In this document: in pieces, positions 36,934 through 45,897 of the stretch
Position numbering within the stretch: the stretch's first letter is position 1
Layout: each line of letters begins with the position of its first letter
Origin: Isoalcanivorax pacificus W11-5
GTDB lineage: Bacteria > Pseudomonadota > Gammaproteobacteria > Pseudomonadales > Alcanivoracaceae
Assembly (NCBI RefSeq): GCF_000299335.2
Contig: NZ_CP004387.1
Location: 248,001-312,000, forward strand
Length of the DNA stretch: 64,000 nt
Reading direction: 5' to 3'
The notes under the pieces: model-generated
The model's input: only the letters and a program-made list of their open reading frames with translations
Told to the model about the DNA's origin: nothing
Database searches by the model: none
Program-made: the position numbers and the translations under genes

Positions 36934-39110
36934 CGCGCGAGCCCGGTGTGATCAAAGCTGCGGCAGATATCGTTACCGCACACATCAATCACTTCGCTGT
37001 CGCGCTGCATGAACGCACTTTTCTGTGCCTGGGCCGCTGGTGTGCGGCGCGGGCTTTCATGCGGATCATGGCCGTGGTCGTCTTCGTTCGGGCCGATGTT
37101 GCCTACAGGCGGCAGTGCGTTGCCCCGGTCACTGACCGGATCATAGGCGCCGGAATCCCACACCATCAGGGCATGTCCCTCATACGGATACTGCTCGATG
37201 TCAGCAATACCGTAGTACGGGTTGGCGTCGTTGTGGTCGCCCAGCCGGCGGGTGGGTTCATGCATGGCCGCGCCGATGGTGCGCGCCATGATCTCCGGGC
37301 TCCATTGCGTCACCAGATGATCGCCGAGCGCGCCGTGCAGCAGGATGCGTTTGTCCTGTTCGGTATTTGGCAGGTAACGGCCGGCGAAGTGGCTCAGGTA
37401 GCCGTTGTTTTCTGCGCGGTCCCACAGCATCTGCATCAATGCGAACACCAGGCTCTGGTCGAGTTTGTCCGGATAGGCCGGGTACAGGATGACGCCGAAG
37501 CGTTCCGCAAACGGCCCAAAGCGTTGCAGCAACAGGCTGTAGTTGGCGCCGGGTACACCGAGCACGCCGCGATGCACATTGGGTGCCGTCGCCACCAGTG
37601 CGCCACCGATAATGCCGCCCTGGCTGTTGCCGTCGTAGAACACTTCATCCAGTCCGGTCTGGAATACCACGTCACCGTTGTGCTGGAACGCGGGATGGGA
37701 GGCGAAGCCGTCTTCATGGCGCAGCAGTTCGGCCAGATACATGAAGTTCAGAATGCCCTGCTGGCTGCGGTCGTTCATCATCGGCAGGTTGCTGATGTCG
37801 GCCAGCACCAGCGGAATGATGCCGGCCTCCACGTCAAAGCGTGACATGCCGATCCAGTCCGTCGCGCAGTACATGATGTTGTGGTCGAAGGACATGTCCC
37901 AGAGGGCGTTGCTGCGGAATTCGCCACCGGGGCCTTCGCCGAACAGGCCGTGGCCATACAGCGCCGGGCGGGCCGGCGTGACAGTGCTGGCCGGTTCATC
38001 GAAATCAGCGACGGTGGCCTCCGAGACCTGACAGCGGAAACGGGCGTCTACCATGTCATCGCCGTTACGCACTTCCGGCAAGGCATCCGGGTCGTCGCTG
38101 CCATAGTTGAAACTGCCACCGGGAGCGCCACCCGGTGAGGTGAGATAATTCGGTACTTTAAAGGTGCCAACAATGCCCCGGCTGAATTTGGTGCGTTTCT
38201 GTCCGTCGATTTCCTCGCTGAAAGAGGTCACCGTAAATTCCGGTGCATTGCCGCCCAGGCGCGCGAACGCATCGTCGCGAATCTGCAGCAGCCGGCCGGC
38301 AATGTTCTGCTGGCTGGCGACGGTGAAATCCCAGGCCAGTGTCAGCTCGCTGCGATCCACGTTGTGCTGGGCCAGGCGGCTGAAAATATCTTCCATGGCG
38401 GCACGGCGGTTCTCGTACACCGCTTCGCCGGTGCGCAATTTGTCGCGGTAGGCCCGGAACAGGTTCGATGGCTCGATCAGGTCACCGTTGCTGTCGCGCA
38501 GATTACGCAGTGCAACGATATAGCGGTGACCTTCGATAAAGTTTTTCGCCGGGCGGATCATCAGAGACTGCCTGGCGGGGTCGGTGGCGGTGCTGTCCAG
38601 CTCCGCCCAGATCAGATGGCGTTCGCCCGTGTCGGCGTCCATGACCAGGATCGGCGCGTCATCGGCCAGCGAGGCGGACAGGTCGCTCAGGCCCGGCGCG
38701 CCGGTGGCTTCCAGATCAATGCCCGGGAAATGGGCGAGCAGCATGGCACCCGGTGAAAAGCCGTCGTTGCGGTTCCATTCCGCCGGCTGCACCGGGCCGG
38801 GTTCGGTGGGCAGACCGGGAATCACGGCGCCCAGCGGCTGCGCTATCGGCATGGCTTCTGGCTGGAAGTTCACGCGCAGCTGCGTCGGCGTGTTGCTGTC
38901 GCTGACAGTGAAATAATTGTTGGGAAACGGATAAAGGCAGTGGCTGCTGATCATCTGGTCACAGTAGGCAGCCTGGGCCGGGTCGAGGTCGGACAGGTCC
39001 ACTTGCGGGCCACGAGGTGAGGATGACGACGAACCGCCGCACCCGGACAACAGAATGCCGGATGCCAGCACACTGGCCATGGCCAGCGACAGCGGATGGA
39101 ATCTGAGCAT
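36930..39110 (-). CDS. Large lipoprotein with alpha/beta-hydrolase signature
   Basis: The 726-residue protein has a lipoprotein signal ending in LLSGC (Cys24) followed by GGSSSSS. A Ser-hydrolase nucleophile motif, FYDGNSQGGIIGG (Ser496), is preceded by YGHGLFGEGPGG, a likely oxyanion region. A Cys-rich N-terminal part (AAYCDQMISSHCLYPFPNNY) and conserved YPFPNNYFT suggest an exported enzyme with disulfides. I do not recognise the family by name. It is divergent from another large lipoprotein with a similar signal, and the ATG at 39110 has GGGAG upstream. Confidence 0.7.
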   Translation of the reverse strand: MLRFHPLSLAMASVLASGILLSGCGGSSSSSPRGPQVDLSDLDPAQAAYCDQMISSHCLYPFPNNYFTVSDSNTPTQLRVNFQPEAMPIAQPLGAVIPGLPTEPGPVQPAEWNRNDGFSPGAMLLAHFPGIDLEATGAPGLSDLSASLADDAPILVMDADTGERHLIWAELDSTATDPARQSLMIRPAKNFIEGHRYIVALRNLRDSNGDLIEPSNLFRAYRDKLRTGEAVYENRRAAMEDIFSRLAQHNVDRSELTLAWDFTVASQQNIAGRLLQIRDDAFARLGGNAPEFTVTSFSEEIDGQKRTKFSRGIVGTFKVPNYLTSPGGAPGGSFNYGSDDPDALPEVRNGDDMVDARFRCQVSEATVADFDEPASTVTPARPALYGHGLFGEGPGGEFRSNALWDMSFDHNIMYCATDWIGMSRFDVEAGIIPLVLADISNLPMMNDRSQQGILNFMYLAELLRHEDGFASHPAFQHNGDVVFQTGLDEVFYDGNSQGGIIGGALVATAPNVHRGVLGVPGANYSLLLQRFGPFAERFGVILYPAYPDKLDQSLVFALMQMLWDRAENNGYLSHFAGRYLPNTEQDKRILLHGALGDHLVTQWSPEIMARTIGAAMHEPTRRLGDHNDANPYYGIADIEQYPYEGHALMVWDSGAYDPVSDRGNALPPVGNIGPNEDDHGHDPHESPRRTPAAQAQKSAFMQRDSEVIDVCGNDICRSFDHTGLAR

Positions 39111-39492
39111 GATGTGATACTCCCGTTGTGCCGCGCCTTTGCGGGCGGCGTCTTGTTGTTGGCCATCCAGTCTAGGCATGGAGATGGCAGGGCTGACAGG
39201 TACAGTTTTTGGCGAAAGACAGTGACAGTTTTTCCGTTTCGGTGAACCGCCGTTTACCGTGCTGACCGAAAGTCTACAGACGTCCCTTTTTTGTCTCCTG
39301 TTGTGGTGCGGGGTTACCAAACGACACGCCTGAATGATTCCTTCGGTAACTCTTTCCGGCGGTGTGCCGCACTGTTCCAGTGCTTTGCCGGCAACTGTGT
39401 CTTTTTCCGCTATGCCTTGCGCTCTAACGTGTCTGGCTAATGTTGCGGGCGCTTCGCCCTGCGCACATAACAACAAATCCGAGGAGAGCATC
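39111..39492. other. Divergent promoter region between two lipoprotein genes
   Basis: About 380 bases containing both promoters. It is less GC-rich near 39190-39300 than the coding DNA around it. No operator could be assigned and no gene is supported. The ribosome site GAGGAGAG lies just before the plus-strand ATG at 39493. Confidence 0.45.
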
Positions 39493-41856
39493 ATGACGTT
39501 ACGCATAGGCGCAGGCCTGCTGGTTGCCGCAGGTGTGCTGGCCCTGGCGGGCTGCGGCGGTAGTTCGGGTTCATCACGGGGAGGTGCCACGCCGGAGGTG
39601 CAACTGGACGTCGTGTCCAGCGCGCCGGATCAGGTCAGCGGTGGCGATGTGCGTATCGCACTGCGTGGCGCGGAAGATGTGCTGTCCGGCATCAGCCTGA
39701 GGCTGAATGGTGAAACGGTTAGTCACGATGGCCTGCAGGGCGCTGGTGGTGAACTGGAAGGGCTGGTGGACGGCCTGGTCGTGGGCGATAACCTGCTGGA
39801 AGTGCAACACCCGCGCCACGGCACGCTGGCCTCGGTGGAGCTGGTGAACTATCCGATCACCGGGCCGATGTTTTCTGGCCCGCACCAGTATCCGTTTGTC
39901 TGCACCACCGACACCCAGTTCGGTCTGCAGCCGCTGGTGGATGAAGGCGCTACCGAAGGGTTCGCGGTTTACGATGACAATGATCAAGTGATCGGTTACA
40001 GCCGCGACTGTTCCGTGGAGCCGTTCGTGGAGTACTGGTACCGGACCACGGACGACAGCTATGCGCCATTGCCACTGGACGGTTCGCGTCCGGCGGACCT
40101 GGTTACCACCGAATTGCTGGATGGCCGGGAAGTGGATTTCATCGTGCGCTGGGAGCGCGGCACCATCAACCGCTTCCTGTACAGCTACGCCATGCTCGCC
40201 ACACTGGAAGAAGCAAATGAAAACCCCGGTGCGCTGGACACCAGCCTGTGGAATGGCCGCCTGCTGTATCACTTCCAGGGCGGTGTCGGCATTGGCCACA
40301 CCCAGGGCCGCATGGACTACAACCGCCGCGCCATGAAGCCGGATGTGCTCGGGCTGGGTTACGCGATTGCCTACTCCACCGGCAACCGGACCGGCGAGCA
40401 CTACAACCTGCAGGTGGGTGGCGAAACGGCGCTGATGGTGAAAGAGCATTTTGTGAAACGCTATGGCAAGCCGCTCTACACCGTGGGCCTGGGCGCTTCC
40501 GGAGGTGGTATCCAGCAATACATCTATGCGCAGAATCACCCGGGACTGATCGATGCGGGCGTGCCCGTGCAGGCGTACACCGACATGGTCACGCAGACAA
40601 TCCATATCGGCGATTGCGAACTGCTTGAGCACTATATGGATGTGACCGACGCCGACAACACCAAATGGCACACTACCGATAACCGCATGTGGCTGGTTGG
40701 CCTGCACGCGACCGACAACGTGCCGGACCCGATGGCCGAGGCGAAAACACTACTTAATACGTTGCTGGGCACTAACTATGGCATTGCCCCGGGTTCCACG
40801 GAATGCATCGAGTCCTGGCGTGGCCTGACGCCACTGGCGATGAATCCGCACTTCGGTAACGCGCCGGGACAGGACAACATGCTGCCGGCCGGCATCATGA
40901 ATGATGTGCAGTGGACCCACTACGACGACCTGCGCAATATCTTCGGCGTCGACGAAAACGGTGACCCGCGCACGCTGTTTGATAACGTCGGCGTGCAGTA
41001 CGGCCTGCAGGCGTTGCATGACGGCAACATAACTCCGGCAGAATTTCTTGACCTGAATGCCAAAGTGGGTGGCTGGAAACATCCCTCCGAGATGGTACAG
41101 GAAGGCTTCCCGTTTATTTCCGATGAGCGGGCATATCTGGAAGCAAACCCGCACGACTTCGACCCCTGGTCGCGCCGCAACATGAACCTCAGCCCCGATG
41201 ACGGTGTCACGCCAGCGCCACGCACCGAAGGGGATATCCTCGCCATGAACGGCGCCTACGAATCCGGCATGGTGTTCCATGGCCACGCGGATATTCCGCT
41301 GATCGACTGGCGCCCGTACCTGGAAGAAGAACTGGACATGCACAACGTGCACCAGAGCTTCGCCCTGCGGCAGCGCATGCTGGATGCCGTCGGCCACACC
41401 GACAACCAGGTGATCTGGTTTACCGATGCCCGCCCGACGGAAGAATTCGATCAGGTGCCGATGGCCCTGCAGGTGATCGACGAGTGGATGACCAATATCC
41501 GCGAAAACCCCGAACGCAGCGTGACCGAAAACAAGCCGGCGCTGGCGGTGGACAGCTGCTTCGACAACCAGGGTGCGCTGATTGCCCGCGGCGACACGGT
41601 CTGGGACGGCATCCTCAACGATGCACCGGTGGGCGCCTGCACCCAGGTATTCCCGACCTACACCACCTCGCGCATCGTGGCCGGCGCGCCGATCCAGGGC
41701 AATTTCTTCAAGTGCGCCCTGAAGCCGGTGGACACCGCACTGCAGGATGGCACCTACGGCACCTGGACACCGGACGGTGCGCAGATCGCCCGCCTCAAGC
41801 AGATTTTCCCGCAGGGGGTCTGCGACTACAGCCAGCCGGACGTCGGCCGGCCCTGA
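39493..41856 (+). CDS. DUF6351 family lipoprotein, probable exported hydrolase
   Basis: The 787-residue protein has a signal peptide ending in LALAGC (Cys21) and a Gly/Ser linker. It contains MFSGPHQYPFVCTTD, the nucleophile-like GLGASGGGIQQYIYA (Ser336) and several paired cysteines. The overall pattern matches DUF6351, a family of large secreted proteins with alpha/beta-hydrolase character and unknown substrates. An outer-membrane or surface location is likely. The divergent neighbour is a similar-sized lipoprotein hydrolase, which suggests a shared extracellular function. Confidence 0.8.
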   Translation: MTLRIGAGLLVAAGVLALAGCGGSSGSSRGGATPEVQLDVVSSAPDQVSGGDVRIALRGAEDVLSGISLRLNGETVSHDGLQGAGGELEGLVDGLVVGDNLLEVQHPRHGTLASVELVNYPITGPMFSGPHQYPFVCTTDTQFGLQPLVDEGATEGFAVYDDNDQVIGYSRDCSVEPFVEYWYRTTDDSYAPLPLDGSRPADLVTTELLDGREVDFIVRWERGTINRFLYSYAMLATLEEANENPGALDTSLWNGRLLYHFQGGVGIGHTQGRMDYNRRAMKPDVLGLGYAIAYSTGNRTGEHYNLQVGGETALMVKEHFVKRYGKPLYTVGLGASGGGIQQYIYAQNHPGLIDAGVPVQAYTDMVTQTIHIGDCELLEHYMDVTDADNTKWHTTDNRMWLVGLHATDNVPDPMAEAKTLLNTLLGTNYGIAPGSTECIESWRGLTPLAMNPHFGNAPGQDNMLPAGIMNDVQWTHYDDLRNIFGVDENGDPRTLFDNVGVQYGLQALHDGNITPAEFLDLNAKVGGWKHPSEMVQEGFPFISDERAYLEANPHDFDPWSRRNMNLSPDDGVTPAPRTEGDILAMNGAYESGMVFHGHADIPLIDWRPYLEEELDMHNVHQSFALRQRMLDAVGHTDNQVIWFTDARPTEEFDQVPMALQVIDEWMTNIRENPERSVTENKPALAVDSCFDNQGALIARGDTVWDGILNDAPVGACTQVFPTYTTSRIVAGAPIQGNFFKCALKPVDTALQDGTYGTWTPDGAQIARLKQIFPQGVCDYSQPDVGRP

Positions 41857-41887
41857 GTTAGATCGTTGCACGGGAGAGCGGCGACAG

Positions 41888-41911
41888 CCCCGGCTTCGGC
41901 CGGGGTTTTTT
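41888..41911 (+). terminator. Intrinsic terminator after DUF6351 gene
   Basis: CCCCGGC and GCCGGGG form a 7-bp stem around a TTCG tetraloop, followed by six T residues. It lies about 30 bases after the stop codon at 41856. Confidence 0.92.
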
Positions 41912-42033
41912 ACATGTAGCCCGCGGACGCGCCGGGACACTGCTCCCGGCTTTTCGTATACTGCATACCATCGTTTGTCCCGCGCACGTCTGGCCCATCG
42001 CCGGGCCGGCCGTTCCGGTCGCCTGGAGTCTCC

Positions 42034-43458
42034 GTGTCCGACACCCACCTGGAACAGCTCAAGGACCGCTATGGAGAGCGGTACAAGTGGTACGCCACGT
42101 TCACTGCCATGGTCGGCACCATGGCGATGTCGCTTTCCTCCACCATCATTAACGTTGCCCTGCCGGGCATCATGGAAGAATTCCAGGTCAGCCATACCGA
42201 TGTGCAGTGGCTGGCCACCGCGTTCCTGGCCGCGATGACGGTGGGCATGCTGGTCAACGCCTGGTGCGTGAACACCTTCGGCCTGCGCAAGACCTACCTC
42301 GGCGCCATGGTGATCTTCCTGGTTGCCTGTGCCCTGGGCGGCGTGGCACCAGGCTTCGGCCTGCTGATTGCCGCGCGCGTGGCGATGGGGCTCATGGCCG
42401 GGCTGGTGCAGCCGCTGGCGCTGCTGATCATCTATCAGGTGTTCCCCATGAACGAGCGCGGCAAGGCGATGGGGATCTACGGCATGGGCGTGATCCTCGG
42501 CCCGACCTTCGGCCCGGTCCTCGGTGGCGTGATGGTGGATCTGGTGAGCTGGCGCGCCGTGTTCCTGGTGGTGGTGCCGGTGGTGTTCGGCGGGCTGTAC
42601 ATGGCCCTTACCTTCCTGGCGCGGCCCGGCATCGCACTGACCCGCAAGCGCCTGGATGTGGTGGGCCTGCTGCTGCTGACCACCTGGCTCACGTCACTGC
42701 TCTGGGCGCTGGCCAACGGCACGCTGCGTGGCTGGACCGATCCGCTGCTGTTGTCGGTAGCGGGGCTGTGCCTGGTCACCCTGGTGCTGTTCGTCTGGCT
42801 GGAAGTGCGCCGCAAGGACCCGCTGATGGCGATGGCCGTGTTCCGCGAGCCGGGCTTCACCGGCGCGTTTCTGCTGGCTATGCTGACCGGCGCCGGCCTG
42901 TTCGGCTCGGTGTACCTGCTGCCGCTGCTGGTGCAGACCGTGCTCGGCTTCTCGCCCACGGAAGCCGGCCTGCTGCTGATCCCGGCCGGCCTGATCATGG
43001 CCATGGTCTTCCCCGTTATCGGCCGGCTGGCGGACATTTATGACTCCGTGTGGCTGGTCAGCGTCGGGCTGCTGATGTTTGCGCTCTCCTGTCTGCTGCT
43101 CGGCCTCTCCACCGAAAACGGCACCTTCCTGTCGCTCGCGCTGTGGGCCGTGCTGGGTCGCATCGGCGTCGCCTTCATGATGCCGCCTGTGGTGGTGGGT
43201 TCCCTGCGCCTGCTGCCGGAGCAACTGGTCAATCAGGGCGCCGGCGTGGTCAGCTTCGCCCGCCAGTTCGGTGGCGCCGTGGGCGTGAGCCTGACAGCGG
43301 TGGTGCTGCAGGAGCGCACGGCGATTTTTTCCACCGGGCTGGTGCAGCAGCACCTGGCGCTGGGATACCGCGATGCGTTCTTCCTGCTGGGGATCGTGTT
43401 TGCGCTGGGGGCGGTGCCGTTGTGGGATATGGTGCGGGGGGAGCGGTTGAGGCATTAG
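42034..43458 (+). CDS. MFS drug:H+ antiporter-2 family transporter (EmrB/QacA type)
   Basis: The 474-residue protein has about 14 hydrophobic helices, the hallmark of the DHA2 family. Motif C is visible in GMGVILGPTFGPVLGG, and the N-terminal MAMSLSSTIINVALPGIM is typical of EmrB-like pumps. The start is GTG at 42034, with TGGAG upstream. No EmrA-type adaptor is adjacent, so it may act alone in the inner membrane. The substrate is unknown. Confidence 0.88.
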   Translation: MSDTHLEQLKDRYGERYKWYATFTAMVGTMAMSLSSTIINVALPGIMEEFQVSHTDVQWLATAFLAAMTVGMLVNAWCVNTFGLRKTYLGAMVIFLVACALGGVAPGFGLLIAARVAMGLMAGLVQPLALLIIYQVFPMNERGKAMGIYGMGVILGPTFGPVLGGVMVDLVSWRAVFLVVVPVVFGGLYMALTFLARPGIALTRKRLDVVGLLLLTTWLTSLLWALANGTLRGWTDPLLLSVAGLCLVTLVLFVWLEVRRKDPLMAMAVFREPGFTGAFLLAMLTGAGLFGSVYLLPLLVQTVLGFSPTEAGLLLIPAGLIMAMVFPVIGRLADIYDSVWLVSVGLLMFALSCLLLGLSTENGTFLSLALWAVLGRIGVAFMMPPVVVGSLRLLPEQLVNQGAGVVSFARQFGGAVGVSLTAVVLQERTAIFSTGLVQQHLALGYRDAFFLLGIVFALGAVPLWDMVRGERLRH

Positions 43459-43467
43459 GTCTCGGGG

Positions 43468-43498
43468 TTGACCTGGTGTGTAGCTTGTAGGCTACAAT
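43468..43498 (+). promoter_or_regulatory. Promoter and operator of the HigBA-like module
   Basis: TTGACC at 43468-43473 and TACAAT at 43493-43498 form a promoter with a long 19-base spacer. An inverted repeat, GTAGC at 43480-43484 and GCTAC at 43491-43495, overlaps the -10 box. This is where the antitoxin of such modules usually binds to repress its own operon. The toxin ATG follows at 43508. Confidence 0.6.
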
Positions 43499-43507
43499 CT
43501 CCGCACT

Positions 43508-43834
43508 ATGGAACTATGTCATTACCTGACCAGTGACGGTCATGATCCTTTCCAGAGTTGGCTGGATGCCCTCAAGCGGAAAGATCGACAAGCTGCCATG
43601 CGTGTGCTGACGCGTTTGAACCGCCTGGCATCCGGCAATCCCGGCGACAGCAAATCTGTCGGTGCCGGAGTCATGGAACTCCGTATCGACTATGGGCCGG
43701 GATATCGGGTTTATTACGCCCGGGCAGGTAACCAGCTTGTTCTTTTATTATCGGGCGGTAGCAAGAAACGTCAGCAGGCTGACATTGAGCAGGCAAAAGA
43801 ATGGCTGTCTGACTTCCAGGAGAGAAACCAATGA
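43508..43834 (+). CDS. HigB/Gp49-like toxin of a type II toxin-antitoxin module
   Basis: The 108-residue protein matches the phage-derived Gp49-like/HigB family: PFQSWLDALKRKDRQAAMRV, GAGVMELRIDYGPGYRVYYA and LLLSGGSKKRQQADIEQAKE. Such proteins are ribosome-dependent mRNA endonucleases of the RelE superfamily. It is full length, in contrast to the fragment at 28108. The stop overlaps the antitoxin start by four bases. Confidence 0.9.
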   Translation: MELCHYLTSDGHDPFQSWLDALKRKDRQAAMRVLTRLNRLASGNPGDSKSVGAGVMELRIDYGPGYRVYYARAGNQLVLLLSGGSKKRQQADIEQAKEWLSDFQERNQ

Positions 43835-44133
43835 AACGTCATGACGATGCCGTGGTGGAAATGCTTCGCCAGGATCCGGGGATGGCGCTGGATTATCTGC
43901 GAGCGGCCTTTGATGAGCTGGATGAACAGGGCGGCGAAGCCGCCTTCCTGATGGCGCTGCGTCATGTCGTTGAAGCACAGGGCGGCATGGCTGTGGTGGC
44001 TGAGCGCGCCAAGGTGTCCCGTGAAAGCCTGTATCGGGCTTTGTCACCGAAGGGCAATCCTACATTGAGAACCATGACGGCGGTGATCAAGGCCACGGGC
44101 ATACAGTTTCATGACCTGATGCATGTGCATTGA
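43831..44133 (+). CDS. HigA-type helix-turn-helix antitoxin
   Basis: The 100-residue protein has an N-terminal helical region and a lambda-repressor-like HTH at about residues 52-95 (GMAVVAERAKVSRESLYRAL, SPKGNPTLRTM). It is the family usually called addiction-module antidote protein, paired with Gp49-like toxins. The ATGA overlap with the toxin shows translational coupling. Confidence 0.9.
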   Translation: MKRHDDAVVEMLRQDPGMALDYLRAAFDELDEQGGEAAFLMALRHVVEAQGGMAVVAERAKVSRESLYRALSPKGNPTLRTMTAVIKATGIQFHDLMHVH

Positions 44134-44161
44134 GGTGTGCGTTGCTGATCGGGAGTGTATC

Positions 44162-44287
44162 TCTCAATTTTTCTGAAAATTGAGACAAGAGGCGTCAAGC
44201 GGGATGTTTCATCTCAAAATAAAGCAATGTTGAGATAGGCGTGCCGTGCAGCAATGTGCTCGTTTCGGGCAGCTGCGTACGTTGAGA
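44162..44287. repeat. Cluster of TCTCAA/TTGAGA palindromic half-sites
   Basis: Five copies of TCTCAA or its complement occur at 44162, 44180, 44212, 44230 and 44282. The first two form a perfect 10-bp stem with a TCTG loop (44162-44185). The next two face each other across 12 bases. The cluster lies between the toxin-antitoxin module and the tRNA-Phe gene. It may be an operator array or the remains of a recombination site. Confidence 0.6.
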
Positions 44288-44315
44288 TCATTTCGGACTG
44301 GCGTGACGCCTGAAC

Positions 44316-44341
44316 AAAAAAGCCCCACTTTCGCGAGGCTT
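44316..44341 (-). terminator. Intrinsic terminator of tRNA-Phe
   Basis: On the minus strand AGCCTC and GTGGGGCT can pair around GCGAAA, followed by six T residues. It begins about 19 bases after the tRNA 3' end. Confidence 0.8.
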
Positions 44342-44359
44342 TCATGTACGTCAATAAGC

Positions 44360-44435
44360 TGGTGCCCGGAGGCGGAATCGAACCACCGACACGGGGATTT
44401 TCAATCCCCTGCTCTACCAACTGAGCTATCCGGGC
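44360..44435 (-). tRNA. tRNA-Phe (GAA)
   Basis: The minus strand from 44435 to 44360 reads as a 76-base tRNA with an encoded CCA end. The acceptor stem pairs GCCCGGA with TCCGGGC, the D arm contains AGCTCAGTTGGTAGAGC, the anticodon loop is TTGAAAA with anticodon GAA at 44400-44402, and the T loop is GTTCGATTC. It has its own terminator and is flanked by the HigBA-like module and yggX. Confidence 0.97.
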
Positions 44436-44496
44436 AAAAGAGGGCGCTATTAAAGCGATTCGGCCGGTTGCCGTCAAGGCAGACCGTGCCGGTTGA

Positions 44497-44772
44497 TCAA
44501 CCTTTGTCCGGGGGCGTGTAGCCCTCGGCCTTGTCGAAGGGCTCGTTGTCCAGAAAGTGCTCGCGCTGGGCGTCCAGGTAGGGGCGGGTGGCCGGGTCCA
44601 TCACGTTCAGGTGCTTCTCGTTGATCAGCATGGTCTGCTGGGCCAGCCACTCCTGCCAGGCCTTTTTCGACACGGTCCGGAACAGTTCTTCGCCCTTGGG
44701 GCCGGGGAAGGGCGGGCGCTCCAGGCCCTCGAGGTCTTGCTGGTATTTGCGGCAGAACACGGTGCGGCTCAT
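44497..44772 (-). CDS. yggX: Oxidative damage protection / Fe(2+)-trafficking protein
   Basis: The 91-residue protein matches YggX along its length: [20 protein letters not shown] with the conserved Cys7, [10 protein letters not shown], and [20 protein letters not shown]. YggX protects Fe-S clusters and iron traffic during oxidative stress. It follows mutY on the same strand by 33 bases, the widespread mutY-yggX pair. Confidence 0.96.
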   Translation of the reverse strand: MSRTVFCRKYQQDLEGLERPPFPGPKGEELFRTVSKKAWQEWLAQQTMLINEKHLNVMDPATRPYLDAQREHFLDNEPFDKAEGYTPPDKG

Positions 44773-44805
44773 TGATCCTTCCTGACATTAACCACTGCGG
44801 GCGGA

Positions 44806-45897
44806 CTATAGCACGGACAACTGGCGTGGCTCGCCGAGGCTTTCCAGCAGGCGTTTGACGGGCGCGGCCAGCCCCAGGTTACCGGGGGCGTCGGGGTCGA
44901 CCCAGGCCAGAGGCTGTTCGGCCACCATACAGGCTGTGCCACGGGTATCGACCAGCAGGGGCGTCACATCCAGATGAAAGTGGCTGAAGGTATGGCGAAA
45001 GCCCGGCAGGGCTTCGGTGTGGTGGGCCTGCAAGCCGAGCTGGCCGAGCAGCAGGGTGGCGCTGTCTTCGCTCTCGGCTTCCGGAAAGCACCACAGGCCG
45101 CCCCAGATACCGCTCGGTGGGCGCTGGACCAACAGTACGCGGCCGTCCGGGTCGCGGGCCAGCAGCATGGTGGTGCGGCGTACCGGGGTGGTCTTTTTCG
45201 GTTTTGAGGTCGGGTAGTCGTGCGGGTTGCCCTGGGCGTGCGCGAGGCAGTGCCGGTGCAACGGGCAGGCCAGGCAGTCCGGGTTGCGGCGGGTACACAG
45301 GGTAGCGCCGAGATCCATCATCACCTGGGTGTAGTCGCGCAGGCGTTGCGACGGGGTCAGAGCTTCGGCGATGTCCCACAGGCGCTGTTCCACAGCGCGT
45401 TCGCCGGGCCAGCCGGAGACGGCGGCGAAGCGGGTCAGGACGCGTTTCACGTTGCCGTCGAGAATCGGTGCGCGCAGGTCCATGCTGATGCTGGCAATGG
45501 CACCGGCGGTGGAGCGGCCGATGCCGGGCAGGGTGGTGAGTGCCTCGATATCGCGCGGGAATTCGCCGCCGTGCTCGCTGACCACGGCCCTGGCAGCCTT
45601 GTGCAGGTTGCGGGCACGGGCGTAGTAGCCCAGGCCGGTCCACAGGTGCAGCACGTCATCGGTCGGGGCGCTGGCCAGCGCCTGCACGTCCGGGAAGCGT
45701 GCCATGAAACGCTCGAAGTAGGGGATGACGGTGCTGACCTGGGTCTGTTGCAGCATGATTTCCGACACCCACACCCGGTAGGGCGTGATGTGCTGCTGCC
45801 AGGGCAGGTCCTTGCGGCCGTGCCGGTCGTACCAGGCCAGCACGGCCTTGCGGAATGCCGCCGGGGGCAGCGGCAGGGTGTCGGGGGTCGAGGTCAT
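44806..45897 (-). CDS. mutY: Adenine DNA glycosylase
   Basis: MutY removes adenine mispaired with 8-oxoguanine. The 363-residue protein has catalytic Glu46 in [12 protein letters not shown], the HhH motif [13 protein letters not shown], the catalytic Asp in ILDGNVKRV, and the 4Fe-4S ligands [19 protein letters not shown]-terminal Nudix-like recognition domain follows from about residue 230. Its start overlaps the asmA stop by one base. Confidence 0.96.
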   Translation of the reverse strand: MTSTPDTLPLPPAAFRKAVLAWYDRHGRKDLPWQQHITPYRVWVSEIMLQQTQVSTVIPYFERFMARFPDVQALASAPTDDVLHLWTGLGYYARARNLHKAARAVVSEHGGEFPRDIEALTTLPGIGRSTAGAIASISMDLRAPILDGNVKRVLTRFAAVSGWPGERAVEQRLWDIAEALTPSQRLRDYTQVMMDLGATLCTRRNPDCLACPLHRHCLAHAQGNPHDYPTSKPKKTTPVRRTTMLLARDPDGRVLLVQRPPSGIWGGLWCFPEAESEDSATLLLGQLGLQAHHTEALPGFRHTFSHFHLDVTPLLVDTRGTACMVAEQPLAWVDPDAPGNLGLAAPVKRLLESLGEPRQLSVL

